A stretch of 64,000 bases of DNA, from the NCBI GenBank assembly GCA_013322215.1, contig JAAMEZ010000056.1:248001-312000 (forward strand). Direction: 5' to 3'. The position numbers were made by a program, and so were the translations under genes. The notes beneath the pieces were generated by a model. That model worked only from the letters and a program-made list of their open reading frames with translations, did no database searches and was not told the DNA's origin. This document shows, piece by piece, positions 17,421-27,022 of this stretch. Source of the DNA: Martinezella rhizogenes (GTDB taxonomy: Bacteria; Pseudomonadota; Alphaproteobacteria; Rhizobiales; Rhizobiaceae). Each line of letters opens with the position of its first letter. The first letter of the stretch is position 1.

Positions 17421-18833
17421 TCACTGAAAATCGAATACACTCAGACCGGCCACCATTTCATCGAGACCAAGCGGACGCGTAACCGGCGGTTCGGCTCTTG
17501 CCAGACAGCCCTGACGTTCGCATAGGCGACAAGCAGGACCGATCATGACCTGATTGGTACCCAGCGCCTTTCCATAGATCACCTCGTCGCGATGGGCGAT
17601 ATCGCAGCCGATGAGAAGTGCCGTGCGGCGCACCCTTTCTCCGAAGTCGGCCCGCGGTCCCTCGATCGTCCTCGATACGGTCAGAAAGCCGGTACCGTCA
17701 GGCATCTGGGCAGCGTCCACCAATATCTGTCCGGGCTGAGCGAAGGCGGCGTGGATATTGAGCTTCGGACAGGCACCGCCGAAGCGCGCCTGTGGAAAGC
17801 CTTGTGCCCCGGCCTTGCGCAGGCGATGGCCGGCATTGTCGATCTCCATCAGGAAAAACGGAATGCCAGATGTGCCTGGACGCTGCAGGTTGGTCAGCCG
17901 CGTGGCGGCCTGCTCGTAGGAAACGCCGAAACGGGCACCTAGACCATCGATATCATAATGCATTCGCTGCGCTGCCGAGAGATAGGCGCCATAGGGCATA
18001 AGAAGCGCATGGGAAGCATAGCGCGCCAGCTCGAAACGGGCGATACGGTTGGCCTCAGGCGTCGAAAGCGCAAGGGTGTTCAGCTCGACGGCGATCTCCT
18101 CACGCAGGGCTAAAAGAGAAACTTCAGTCGCAATCTCCCGGATCTGATCGAAGGGCGACAGACGCTCCGACAAGAAAAGCCGCATCGAATGCCGGTCGTA
18201 GCGCCGCCGCAGGCCAGGCATGGAGCGGACCGGCAATAGGCGCACCGCTATGCCATGCTCACCCTTCAACCATGCCTTCAGCGCGCCTACGATATCGTCA
18301 CCGGGCGACAGGCGTTCATGAAAGGTCTCTGCCGCATCTTCGATGCGAGCAAAGAAATTCGGACGCGACTGCAGCCGGTCGTGAACCTCGTCGAGCGGCA
18401 GACGCGGTCCGGCGACATCGGCAACCCTGCCCTCGCGCGACAGGAGCTCGGCGAGATCGGATAGCCTTGCCGCCTGCTCGCGATAGGCGCGGTAGAGCCG
18501 GATCATGCCGTTTGCCGCATTCGGCGCCGCGTCGGCAAGTTCGATCAGCTCCTGATCGCCTGGAATCTCCCCTGCAAGCAATGGGTCGGCAAAGACTTCC
18601 CGCAACTGCCCTGCGCTGCCGCCCTGCTCACCCTGCAATTCGTCGAGGTCGACCTTATAGACCGACGCCAGCTTCAACAGCAGTTGCACGGTCAGCGGCC
18701 GCTGATTGCGCTCGATGAGATTGAGATAGGACGGCGAGATATCAAGGGCCTGCGCCATCGTCGTTTGCGTCAGACCGAGACCCATGCGGATTCGTCGAAC
18801 CTTCGGACCGGCAAAGATCTTGCGCTCAACCAT
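17421..18833 (-). CDS. XRE-family regulator, RamB-like (short-chain acyl-CoA/glyoxylate regulator)
   Basis: A 470-residue regulator with an N-terminal XRE helix-turn-helix (residues 8-65, GLTQTTMAQALDISPSYLNLIERNQRP), an ImmA/IrrE-like middle domain and a cysteine-containing C-terminal region. Relatives include RamB of actinobacteria and ScfR-type proteins that control isocitrate lyase and propionate or acetate use. It is divergent from aceA with a 206-base shared region carrying several TTTTACAA sites, so it most likely regulates aceA and itself. The start ATG is supported by the conserved N-terminus. Confidence 0.9.
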   Translation of the reverse strand: MVERKIFAGPKVRRIRMGLGLTQTTMAQALDISPSYLNLIERNQRPLTVQLLLKLASVYKVDLDELQGEQGGSAGQLREVFADPLLAGEIPGDQELIELADAAPNAANGMIRLYRAYREQAARLSDLAELLSREGRVADVAGPRLPLDEVHDRLQSRPNFFARIEDAAETFHERLSPGDDIVGALKAWLKGEHGIAVRLLPVRSMPGLRRRYDRHSMRLFLSERLSPFDQIREIATEVSLLALREEIAVELNTLALSTPEANRIARFELARYASHALLMPYGAYLSAAQRMHYDIDGLGARFGVSYEQAATRLTNLQRPGTSGIPFFLMEIDNAGHRLRKAGAQGFPQARFGGACPKLNIHAAFAQPGQILVDAAQMPDGTGFLTVSRTIEGPRADFGERVRRTALLIGCDIAHRDEVIYGKALGTNQVMIGPACRLCERQGCLARAEPPVTRPLGLDEMVAGLSVFDFQ

Positions 18834-18843
18834 ATGTCATACC

Positions 18844-19039
18844 TTTTACAATTTTCCAGCCAACAATTTTTTACAATATTTACAACTTTACTGTGGACCA
18901 ATGTCAACGATAACACATCATAACCCTTTTATCTAACGGGATTTTCTAGTTTCTCTCGCTCCCACAGCATCAATATTGTAAAACTAGTCATGCAATCGAG
19001 ATCGATCGGAGGATCGAGAGGAAGTATCGGGAGAATCGC

Positions 19040-19056
<17 letters not shown>
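18844..19056. promoter_or_regulatory. TTTTACAA site array between ramB-like gene and aceA
   Basis: Copies of TTTTACAA lie at 18844-18851 and 18869-18876, a TTTACAA at 18879-18885, an inverted TTGTAAAA at 18976-18983, and a further TTTTACAA at 19049-19056 inside the first codons of aceA. The repetition in an otherwise GC-rich genome and its position between the regulator and its likely target suggest a binding site for the XRE protein. RamB of corynebacteria also uses short A/T-flanked sites, but the motif here is my own reading. Confidence 0.55.
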
Positions 19057-20329
<1,273 letters not shown>

Positions 20330-20355
20330 TATCGGGATCACAGAAGGAGAATGAA

Positions 20356-20601
20356 ATGGCATCGATAGCACGCGTTCGCGAGAGGGCCGAGGAGCAGTCT
20401 CTCACCATGAATGCCGACCAGCAGGCCGTCATCCGCATGTTGGCCAATGAGTTGCATCGTCTCAACCAGGCCGTCATGAATGCCGTAGAAGCCGGTGTTT
20501 CGGTCGAACTCGTCCGCTCGGCCCGCCACCATGGCGGCAACGGCAACTGGGGTGATCTCCTGATCCCCGTCGTCGTCGCCAAGGCTGCGTACACGGCCTG
20601 A
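20356..20601 (+). CDS. Small protein of unknown function downstream of aceA
   Basis: An 81-residue protein I do not recognise. The first two thirds are charged and likely helical; the end is a short hydrophobic stretch (LLIPVVVAKAAYTA) too short to be certain as a membrane anchor. The ATG at 20356 has a good Shine-Dalgarno (aaggag) eight bases before it. It follows aceA by 26 bases and precedes a hairpin terminator, so it is probably the second gene of the aceA transcript. Confidence 0.7.
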   Translation: MASIARVRERAEEQSLTMNADQQAVIRMLANELHRLNQAVMNAVEAGVSVELVRSARHHGGNGNWGDLLIPVVVAKAAYTA

Positions 20602-20625
20602 CGAAGACACTACCCAGCCAATGTT

Positions 20626-20655
20626 CGGGCCGCGCCGTCATCGACGGCCGGCCCG
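20626..20655. terminator. Hairpin terminator between aceA unit and asparaginase gene
   Basis: An imperfect GC-rich stem (CGGGCCGCGCCGTC paired with GACGGCCGGCCCG) followed by GTTTTC lies between the converging genes ending at 20601 and 20670. It can serve the aceA transcript. Confidence 0.65.
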
Positions 20656-20669
20656 TTTTCATGGCGCGA

Positions 20670-21632
20670 TCAGGGCGTCGCGCTGCCGCTGAAGTCCGCA
20701 AACGCGTGCTCGATCGCCTCGGCGCCGGCACCGGATGCGACAAGCGCCGCCAGCAGGATTCTCGCCTGCCCCGGGCGCAGTGTGGAGGAATGAATTGCGC
20801 CGGCTTCGGCAAGATCATGTCCGCCGCCACCACCGCCATAGCTTGAAACAAGGAACCCATCCGGCACGCGGCTAGAGACCACAACCGGCACGCCGACACC
20901 GGCACAGCGCCTGATGGCTTCGACCAGACGCGGATTGGCGTTGCCCGAACCGAGGGCCGCCAGAACGATACCATGCGCGTCGGCCCTGAGACTCGCATCT
21001 ACATGTACCGAATCGCACCCCGGATAGATCGCAACGATATCGACACGCACGCTATCGAGGGCTGCCGCAAGGCGCGGGCTTGGCGGATTTTCGAGCGGCC
21101 GCGACTGCCTGAAGGCATCGCCGACATCCGAGGACCGCTTATAGAGTCCCCATGCGGGCAACAGCCGGCCGCCGAAACAGACGAGCACGCCACGGCCCGC
21201 ATTGGTCGGCTCGATGGCGGCGGTAACGGCCGCGGCGAGGTTGGCAGGGCCATCGGCTCTGGGGTGATCGGCAGTGAATTGCGCGCCCGTGAACACGACC
21301 GGCTTGCTCAGTCCATGCTGCAGATGAACGAGCAGCGCCGTCTCTTCCATCGCGTCCGTGCCATGCAGAACGACGATGCCGCTGACCGCGGCATCGCCAA
21401 GCAATTCACCGACCTTGTCGCTGATCCCCTGCATGTCGGCGAGCGTGAGGCTCGCCGAATCCTTTGCCATCAGTTCAATGGGCTTGAGATCGACAGGCAT
21501 GTCGGGAAGCAGCGCCAGCAGGCTTTCTCCCGTCAATGACGGGATGCTGGCGCCGCTGTCGGTGCGTTCGCTTGCAATGGTACCGCCGGTGGCAATGACT
21601 GCCACCAGCGGATTGACTTGCGCTGCCGTCAC
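20670..21632 (-). CDS. ansA: L-asparaginase, class 1 (bacterial type)
   Basis: A 320-residue cytosolic-looking asparaginase that converts asparagine to aspartate and ammonia. Both catalytic threonine motifs of the classical bacterial family are present: TGGTIAS near residue 17 and VLHGTDAMEET near residue 98. No signal peptide is seen. The start overlaps the stop of the amino-acid permease gene by four bases (ATGA), so both are co-translated. This is not the unrelated rhizobial-type asparaginase described from R. etli, although the gene neighbourhood has the same logic. Confidence 0.92.
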   Translation of the reverse strand: MTAAQVNPLVAVIATGGTIASERTDSGASIPSLTGESLLALLPDMPVDLKPIELMAKDSASLTLADMQGISDKVGELLGDAAVSGIVVLHGTDAMEETALLVHLQHGLSKPVVFTGAQFTADHPRADGPANLAAAVTAAIEPTNAGRGVLVCFGGRLLPAWGLYKRSSDVGDAFRQSRPLENPPSPRLAAALDSVRVDIVAIYPGCDSVHVDASLRADAHGIVLAALGSGNANPRLVEAIRRCAGVGVPVVVSSRVPDGFLVSSYGGGGGGHDLAEAGAIHSSTLRPGQARILLAALVASGAGAEAIEHAFADFSGSATP

Positions 21633-23080
21633 GACTGGCCCCGCTCGGCCGCGAGCCGATAGATGCGGTCACGCAACAGATACCAGCCGATGACGAGGGC
21701 CGGCGCGATCAGGACGAGGGACGCGATCGTCCAGGTGCCGACCGGATAATCGAGCGCCATCAATAACAGCACCGCAAAGAGGAAGATGAGCGTCAGGATA
21801 CCGGTATAGGGCGCGCCGAACATGCGGAAATCCGGACGCGCCATCTCGCCGCGCTTCGACAGCTTCCAGAGCTTCAGCTGGCACAATACGATCACGCCCC
21901 AGGCCGAAATGATCCCGAGTGCCGAGAGATTAAGGGCGATCTCGAAAGCAGCCGACGGCACGACGGCGTTCAATGCCACACCGATGACGGTGACGGCGGC
22001 CGTCACCGCAATGCCGCCATAGGGCACGCCGGCCTTGTTCATCTTGGCAAGCGCTGCCGGCGCCGAGCCGGAGACCGCCATCGAATGCAGGATGCGGCCG
22101 GTGGAGTAAAGGCCTGCATTCAGCGAGGAGAGCACGGCAGTCAGCACGACGAGGTTCATGATGATATCGGCGCCTTGGATGCCGATCGTCCCGAAGAAGG
22201 TGACGAACGGGCTCTCACCGGCCTTGTAGGCCGTGTAGGGCAAAAGCAGCGACAGAAGCAGCACCGAACCGACATAGAAGATCAGCAGGCGCGCGACCAC
22301 CGTGCGGATCGCACCCGGCATCACCTTGCGGGGATCCTCGGTTTCACCTGCCGTCGTGCCGATCAGCTCGATCGACGCATAGGCAAAGACGACGCCCTGA
22401 ATGATGACGAAGGCGGGCAAAATGCCATTGGGGAAGAAGCCGCCGCTGTCGCTGATGATGCTGAAACCTGCTGAATGACCGGCAATCGGAGTGCCGGAGA
22501 CGACAAAATAGATACCGATGACGAGGAAGCTGGCCAACGCCAGAACCTTGACCAGGCTGAACCAGAATTCCAGTTCGCCGAAGACCTTTACCGACAAAAG
22601 GTTCATGGCCAGCACCACCATCAGCGCAACCAGCGCAAAGACCCACTGGTCGATGCCGGCAAGCCAGGGAACATAGTGCTTGAAGAAGTTCATGTAGAGG
22701 GCGACGGCCGTCACATCGGCAACCGACGTCATGGCCCAATTCAGCCAGTACATCCAGCCGACCGCAAAGGCCATCTTCTCACCGTAGAATTCGCGGGCGT
22801 AGGAGACGAAGGAGCCGGAGCTCGGGCGGTGCATTATCAGTTCGCCGAGCGCGCGCAACACGAGGAAGGCGAAGAAACCGCACAGCGCATAGACGAAGAT
22901 GAGCGCGGGGCCGGCTGCCGCTAGACGTCCGCCCGCACCAAGGAAAAGACCGGTGCCGATCGCGCCGCCGATGGCGATCATCTGGATCTGCCGTGGCTTG
23001 AGCGCCTTATGATAGCCAAGATCCTCATTGACCGGCGGCCGGCGATCCGCCGGGATATTTTGAATGGGGTCGACTGACAT
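21629..23080 (-). CDS. ansP: Amino-acid permease, APC family (AnsP-like)
   Basis: A 483-residue permease of the amino-acid transporter family with about twelve hydrophobic segments and the N-terminal signature MIAIGGAIGTGLFLGAG near residue 32. Neighbouring asparaginase and aspartase point to asparagine (or aspartate) as the substrate; AnsP, and D-serine or GABA permeases, are the closest familiar types. I chose the ATG at 23080 because a strong Shine-Dalgarno (gggaggag) precedes it; an upstream extension would run through a poorly coding leader. Confidence 0.9.
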   Translation of the reverse strand: MSVDPIQNIPADRRPPVNEDLGYHKALKPRQIQMIAIGGAIGTGLFLGAGGRLAAAGPALIFVYALCGFFAFLVLRALGELIMHRPSSGSFVSYAREFYGEKMAFAVGWMYWLNWAMTSVADVTAVALYMNFFKHYVPWLAGIDQWVFALVALMVVLAMNLLSVKVFGELEFWFSLVKVLALASFLVIGIYFVVSGTPIAGHSAGFSIISDSGGFFPNGILPAFVIIQGVVFAYASIELIGTTAGETEDPRKVMPGAIRTVVARLLIFYVGSVLLLSLLLPYTAYKAGESPFVTFFGTIGIQGADIIMNLVVLTAVLSSLNAGLYSTGRILHSMAVSGSAPAALAKMNKAGVPYGGIAVTAAVTVIGVALNAVVPSAAFEIALNLSALGIISAWGVIVLCQLKLWKLSKRGEMARPDFRMFGAPYTGILTLIFLFAVLLLMALDYPVGTWTIASLVLIAPALVIGWYLLRDRIYRLAAERGQS

Positions 23081-23201
23081 TGCTCCTCCCTTGAGCCGTT
23101 TGTCCGTGGACGGGTCCGGGGTGCTCGTTTGCACCCGACAGGATGCCGTTGCCTTCATCAGGCCGCCGATCGAGCCTAACGATCGCCGGTCATGCTGTAA
23201 T

Positions 23202-23214
23202 GCTGTATGACAGA
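23202..23214. promoter_or_regulatory. Candidate operator copy 1 (CTGT-N3-ACAG)
   Basis: GCTGTATGACAGA is a small palindrome in the ansP/aspartase divergent region. Its reverse complement matches the copy at 23304-23316 in 12 of 13 positions. Confidence 0.5.
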
Positions 23215-23303
23215 TTTTTCCTCTTAGTGATAGAAACACCACCCTGTCAAGCCGGTTGCCACCTTATTGACGCAGTTCGATACAGCGGATAACAGACTAA
23301 TAA

Positions 23304-23316
23304 TCTGTCTTACAGC
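23304..23316. promoter_or_regulatory. Candidate operator copy 2 (CTGT-N3-ACAG)
   Basis: TCTGTCTTACAGC lies 40 bases before the aspartase start and is nearly identical in reverse to copy 1, 102 bases away. One copy lies toward each promoter, as expected for coordinated repression by the GntR regulator encoded at 24755-25468. Confidence 0.5.
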
Positions 23317-23355
23317 TTGACAGATATGACTTGATTTCGACCATAGGAGGATAAT

Positions 23356-24783
23356 GTGGTCAAGACGCGAAGCGAGTATGACCTGCTGGGCGAAAAGGAT
23401 ATTCCGGCTGAGGTTTATTGGGGGGTACACACGGCAAGAGCGGTTGAGAACTTCCAGGTCACGGGAACGCCGATCGGACGCTATACGCATCTCATCCGCG
23501 GCCTAGCCTTCGTCAAAGAAGCAGCGGCCGTCGCCAATCATGAACTCGGCTTGCTCAGCAAGGAAAAGCTCGACGCCATCGTGCGCGCTTGCCGCGAAAT
23601 CCGCGCCGGAGAGCTTCACGATCAGTTCGTCGTCGACGTCATTCAAGGTGGCGCCGGCACCTCCACCAACATGAACGCCAATGAGGTCATCGCCAACCGC
23701 GGGCTCGAATTGCTCGGCCATGCCAAGGGTGACTATGCTCACCTTCATCCGAACGATCACGTCAATCTCAGTCAGTCGACCAACGACGCCTACCCGACGG
23801 CCGTCAATGTCGCGCTGATCGAAGCGATCGACGATCTGGCGACAGCAATGGAGACGCTCCAGCAAGCTTTCGAGTGCAAGGCCAAGGAGTTCGACGGCAT
23901 TTTGAAGGTCGGTCGCACTCAGTTGCAGGATGCCGTGCCGATGACGCTCGGCCAGGAATTCAGAACCTTCGCCGTCATGCTCGGGGAAGACCGGTCCCGC
24001 CTGATCGAATCGGCAGCCCTGCTGCATGAGGTCAATCTCGGCGCCACCGCCATCGGCACCGGCCTCAATGCGCCTGCCGGCTATGCAGCACTTGCGTGCG
24101 CTCATCTGGCTGAGTTGACAGGCCGCCCCCTGGTCACGGCAAGCGACCTCATCGAAGCAACGCAGGATCCCGGCGCCTTCGTCCATCTCTCCGGCGTACT
24201 GAAGCGTGTCGCAGTGAAGCTGTCGAAGACCTGCAACGACCTGCGTCTGCTATCGTCCGGGCCGCGGGCCGGCATCGGCGAGATCACGCTGCCGGCGATG
24301 CAGGCGGGTTCGAGCATCATGCCCGGCAAGGTCAATCCGGTGATCCCGGAAATGGTCAATCAGGTGGCGTTCTCCGTCATCGGCAACGACATCACCGTGA
24401 CCATGGCGGCGGAGGCAGGCCAGCTGCAGCTCAACGCCTTCGAACCGATCATCGTGCGTTCGCTGTCGGAAAGCATCGTGCATCTGACCGCGGCCTGCAA
24501 TATCCTTGCCGAGCGCTGCGTCGCTGGCATCACGGCCAATCCGGCTCTGATGGCACAGCGCCTGCAGGAATCGATCGGCCTTGCCACGGCGCTCAATCTG
24601 TTGATCGGCTATCAGGCGGCGACCAAAGTTGCCCGCGAGGCGCTGGCAACGGGACGTACGGTGCCGGAAATCGTGCTCGACCATGGATATCTGACTGCCG
24701 AGCAGCTCTTCGAGGCGCTCCGGCCGGAGCGGCTCGCCAACCTGCCCGCCGCTCTCAATGATGCGGCTGACCCTCGCCGATGA
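23356..24783 (+). CDS. ansB: Aspartate ammonia-lyase (aspartase)
   Basis: A 475-residue member of the fumarase/aspartase superfamily that deaminates aspartate to fumarate. The signature GSSIMPGKVNP is present near residue 315 and the N-terminal EYDLLGEKDIPAEVYWGVHT pattern is typical of aspartase rather than class II fumarase. It starts at GTG with a good Shine-Dalgarno (aggagg). It completes an asparagine to aspartate to fumarate route with the divergent permease and asparaginase genes. Its 3' end overlaps the end of the regulator gene on the other strand by 29 bases. Confidence 0.93.
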   Translation: MVKTRSEYDLLGEKDIPAEVYWGVHTARAVENFQVTGTPIGRYTHLIRGLAFVKEAAAVANHELGLLSKEKLDAIVRACREIRAGELHDQFVVDVIQGGAGTSTNMNANEVIANRGLELLGHAKGDYAHLHPNDHVNLSQSTNDAYPTAVNVALIEAIDDLATAMETLQQAFECKAKEFDGILKVGRTQLQDAVPMTLGQEFRTFAVMLGEDRSRLIESAALLHEVNLGATAIGTGLNAPAGYAALACAHLAELTGRPLVTASDLIEATQDPGAFVHLSGVLKRVAVKLSKTCNDLRLLSSGPRAGIGEITLPAMQAGSSIMPGKVNPVIPEMVNQVAFSVIGNDITVTMAAEAGQLQLNAFEPIIVRSLSESIVHLTAACNILAERCVAGITANPALMAQRLQESIGLATALNLLIGYQAATKVAREALATGRTVPEIVLDHGYLTAEQLFEALRPERLANLPAALNDAADPRR

Positions 24784-25468
24784 TGGTCGTCACAACCTGC
24801 TTGACCTGACCGAGATGGGCTTCCATCGCCGCGATGGCCTCCTCTTCCGATCCCGCCGCAATCGCCTCGACGATGCGGCGGTGCTCGACATTCGAGGCAA
24901 CGCGGCGCTGCGCCATCATATTGACCAGCTCCGATTGCCGCATCAGCGCATCACGGGCATCGGCGACGATCTTGGCAAACACGGCATTTCCCGAGGATTG
25001 CGCGATCGTCGAATGGAATTCCGAGTCCAGGTTCACCCACTTCAAAGGATCTTCTTCCCGATCCATCTCATCGCAGAGTTCTAGCAGACGCGCCAGATGC
25101 TGCTCCGTGCGCCGCAGCGCCGCCCAGCCAGCGGCCGGAACCTCAATGAATGGACGCGCCTCGATCAGGTCGCGGGCTGAATAACCGCCGTAACGGAGCT
25201 CCGGACCTGACGTCGAGGTCACGACATATGTGCCGCTGCCGGTGCGCGTCTGGGTGAGACCGAGTGTCTGAAGCGAACGGAGCGCCTCACGAATGATCGG
25301 GCGGCTGACACCATAACGCGTCGCAAGCTGCGACTCGGCGGGCAGCCGTGTCCCGACCGCCAACCGTCCCGATGTGATTGCCGAACGAATATCCTCAAAC
25401 ACTGCCTCGGCAGCGTTTTTCCGACTGATCGGACTTGTATAAGATAACCAATCAGCCACCTCACTCAT
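24755..25468 (-). CDS. GntR-family regulator, FadR/FCD type, of the asparagine locus
   Basis: A 237-residue regulator with a GntR winged helix (residues about 12-75: LPAESQLATRYGVSRPIIREALRSLQTLG) and an FCD ligand-binding domain. The ATG at 25468 is preferred to a TTG three codons upstream. It lies tail-to-tail with the aspartase gene, overlapping it by 29 bases. It is the only regulator in the locus and is probably the repressor of ansPA and the aspartase gene; the likely effector is aspartate or asparagine. R. etli has a functionally similar AnsR. Confidence 0.88.
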   Translation of the reverse strand: MSEVADWLSYTSPISRKNAAEAVFEDIRSAITSGRLAVGTRLPAESQLATRYGVSRPIIREALRSLQTLGLTQTRTGSGTYVVTSTSGPELRYGGYSARDLIEARPFIEVPAAGWAALRRTEQHLARLLELCDEMDREEDPLKWVNLDSEFHSTIAQSSGNAVFAKIVADARDALMRQSELVNMMAQRRVASNVEHRRIVEAIAAGSEEEAIAAMEAHLGQVKQVVTTIIGEGQPHH

Positions 25469-25657
25469 GACAGCCAAACTTCACAAACATTCTTCGCTTG
25501 TCAAGGATCGGTCCAAGAAATGGTGCATGTCCGCCTGGCTCAAAACCATTCGAAAGAGCCGGCTTTATGTGGAGAGTACTGCCGGCGACAACTCGCACTT
25601 GATGTCCCCTTCATGGCAATATAAAGAAATCCTTATTCCTTTATATCGGAGCTGGAC

Positions 25658-26839
25658 GTGCCCTTACCCCTCTTCGCCCTGTTTCTGGCTGCGTTCGCTT
25701 TCGGCACGACCGAATTTGTCATCGCCGGCATTCTTCCAGATGTCGCTGAGGGCTTAGGCGTCTCGATCCCTTTTGCCGGCTATCTGGTTTCCGGCTATGC
25801 GTTGGGAATTGCGCTCGGCGGACCTTTCCTCACCATGGCGACACGGCAGGTTTCGCGCCGTACCATTCTGCTCGCCCTTACGATAGCCTTTTGCCTGGGG
25901 CAGATCGCCTGCGCGCTCGCACCTGACTTCGCCACCATGCTCCTCTTTCGCGTTGCAACCGCCATCGCTCATGGCGCCTATTTCGGCATTGCCATGGTGG
26001 TTGCAGTCGGTCTCGTCCCGCAGGCATTTCGAGGACGCGCCGTCTCCGTCATCCTTGCAGGTTTGACGGTCTCCAATATCATCGGCGTCCCGGTCGGTGC
26101 GGCAATCGGTGGACTTTGGGGATGGCGTACGACTTTTTGGGCAATGACCTTGGTCGGCATTCTCGCATTGGTCGCGATATGGGCCTTGATCCCGCCAACG
26201 AAAGCAGAATCTCAGCAAGCCAGCCATTTGAGCCGTGAAGTGCGCGTTCTCGGCCGCCAGCAGGTCTGGACTTCACTCATCATGATGCTCGCCCTGATGA
26301 TCGGCCAGATGGTGCCGTTTACCTACATAACACCGCTCCTGCGCGAAGTGACGGGCCTTGATGCCATGCTTATTCCCTGGGTGCTTCTGCTCAATGGCGT
26401 CGGGGCAACACTGGGCGTTTTCATTGGTGGCCGGCTGTCGGACTGGAAGCTGATGCCGTCGCTGATTGTCATGCTCGCCGTTCAGGCCGCCGTACTTGTC
26501 GCCCTTTACCTGGTGAGCCCCTATCCCTTGCTGATGAGCCTGACGATCTTCGTTTGGGGTGCCCTGAATTTCGCCATCGGCACCCCTATCCAGGCTCGCA
26601 TCCTGATGTGGACAGCCGATGCGCCAAGCCTGGCTTCTTCGCTCATCCCGTCAGGCTTCAATATCGGCATTGCGATCGCAGCAAGCGTCGGCGCCGCCCT
26701 ACTCGAGAGCGGATATGGCTATCGCAGTTTGCCCGTACTTGGCGCAGGCGCACTTGCCTTGGCCTGCGTGGTCGCCATCCTCTCGGCAGCGCGCGAGAGG
26801 CGTAGCGGCGTCCTCCCGCCGCATGCAGCTCTCACCTGA
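25658..26839 (+). CDS. MFS transporter, DHA1 (AraJ-like) family
   Basis: A 393-residue major facilitator with twelve predicted membrane segments. The N-terminus (LFLAAFAFGTTEFVIAGILPDVA) is the familiar start of AraJ/YdhP-type sugar or drug efflux proteins. It begins at a GTG with a GGAG seven bases upstream. No regulator or enzyme partner is adjacent, so its substrate is unknown. Confidence 0.9.
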   Translation: MPLPLFALFLAAFAFGTTEFVIAGILPDVAEGLGVSIPFAGYLVSGYALGIALGGPFLTMATRQVSRRTILLALTIAFCLGQIACALAPDFATMLLFRVATAIAHGAYFGIAMVVAVGLVPQAFRGRAVSVILAGLTVSNIIGVPVGAAIGGLWGWRTTFWAMTLVGILALVAIWALIPPTKAESQQASHLSREVRVLGRQQVWTSLIMMLALMIGQMVPFTYITPLLREVTGLDAMLIPWVLLLNGVGATLGVFIGGRLSDWKLMPSLIVMLAVQAAVLVALYLVSPYPLLMSLTIFVWGALNFAIGTPIQARILMWTADAPSLASSLIPSGFNIGIAIAASVGAALLESGYGYRSLPVLGAGALALACVVAILSAARERRSGVLPPHAALT

Positions 26840-26987
26840 TTTCGCCGGCTTCCAGATTTGGCGTGTTTGGCCAGGACATAGATCGCTTGCCGGCCCAAAG
26901 CGGTCGCTCGCATTCATGCAACGGGCCGCACCGCGCAGTGCCCGATCTATGCGCCAACTTCGTTGGCCGGCAATCTCTATTTGAAGG

Positions 26988-27013
26988 CAGCGGCCCTTAA
27001 CACCGGGCCGCTG
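26988..27013. terminator. Hairpin between MFS gene and DUF1501 operon
   Basis: CAGCGGCCC and GGGCCGCTG form a perfect nine-pair stem with an eight-base loop between converging genes. There is no long T run, so termination strength is uncertain. The rest of 26840-27022 shows nothing else clear. Confidence 0.5.
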
Positions 27014-27022
27014 GTGCATTGA

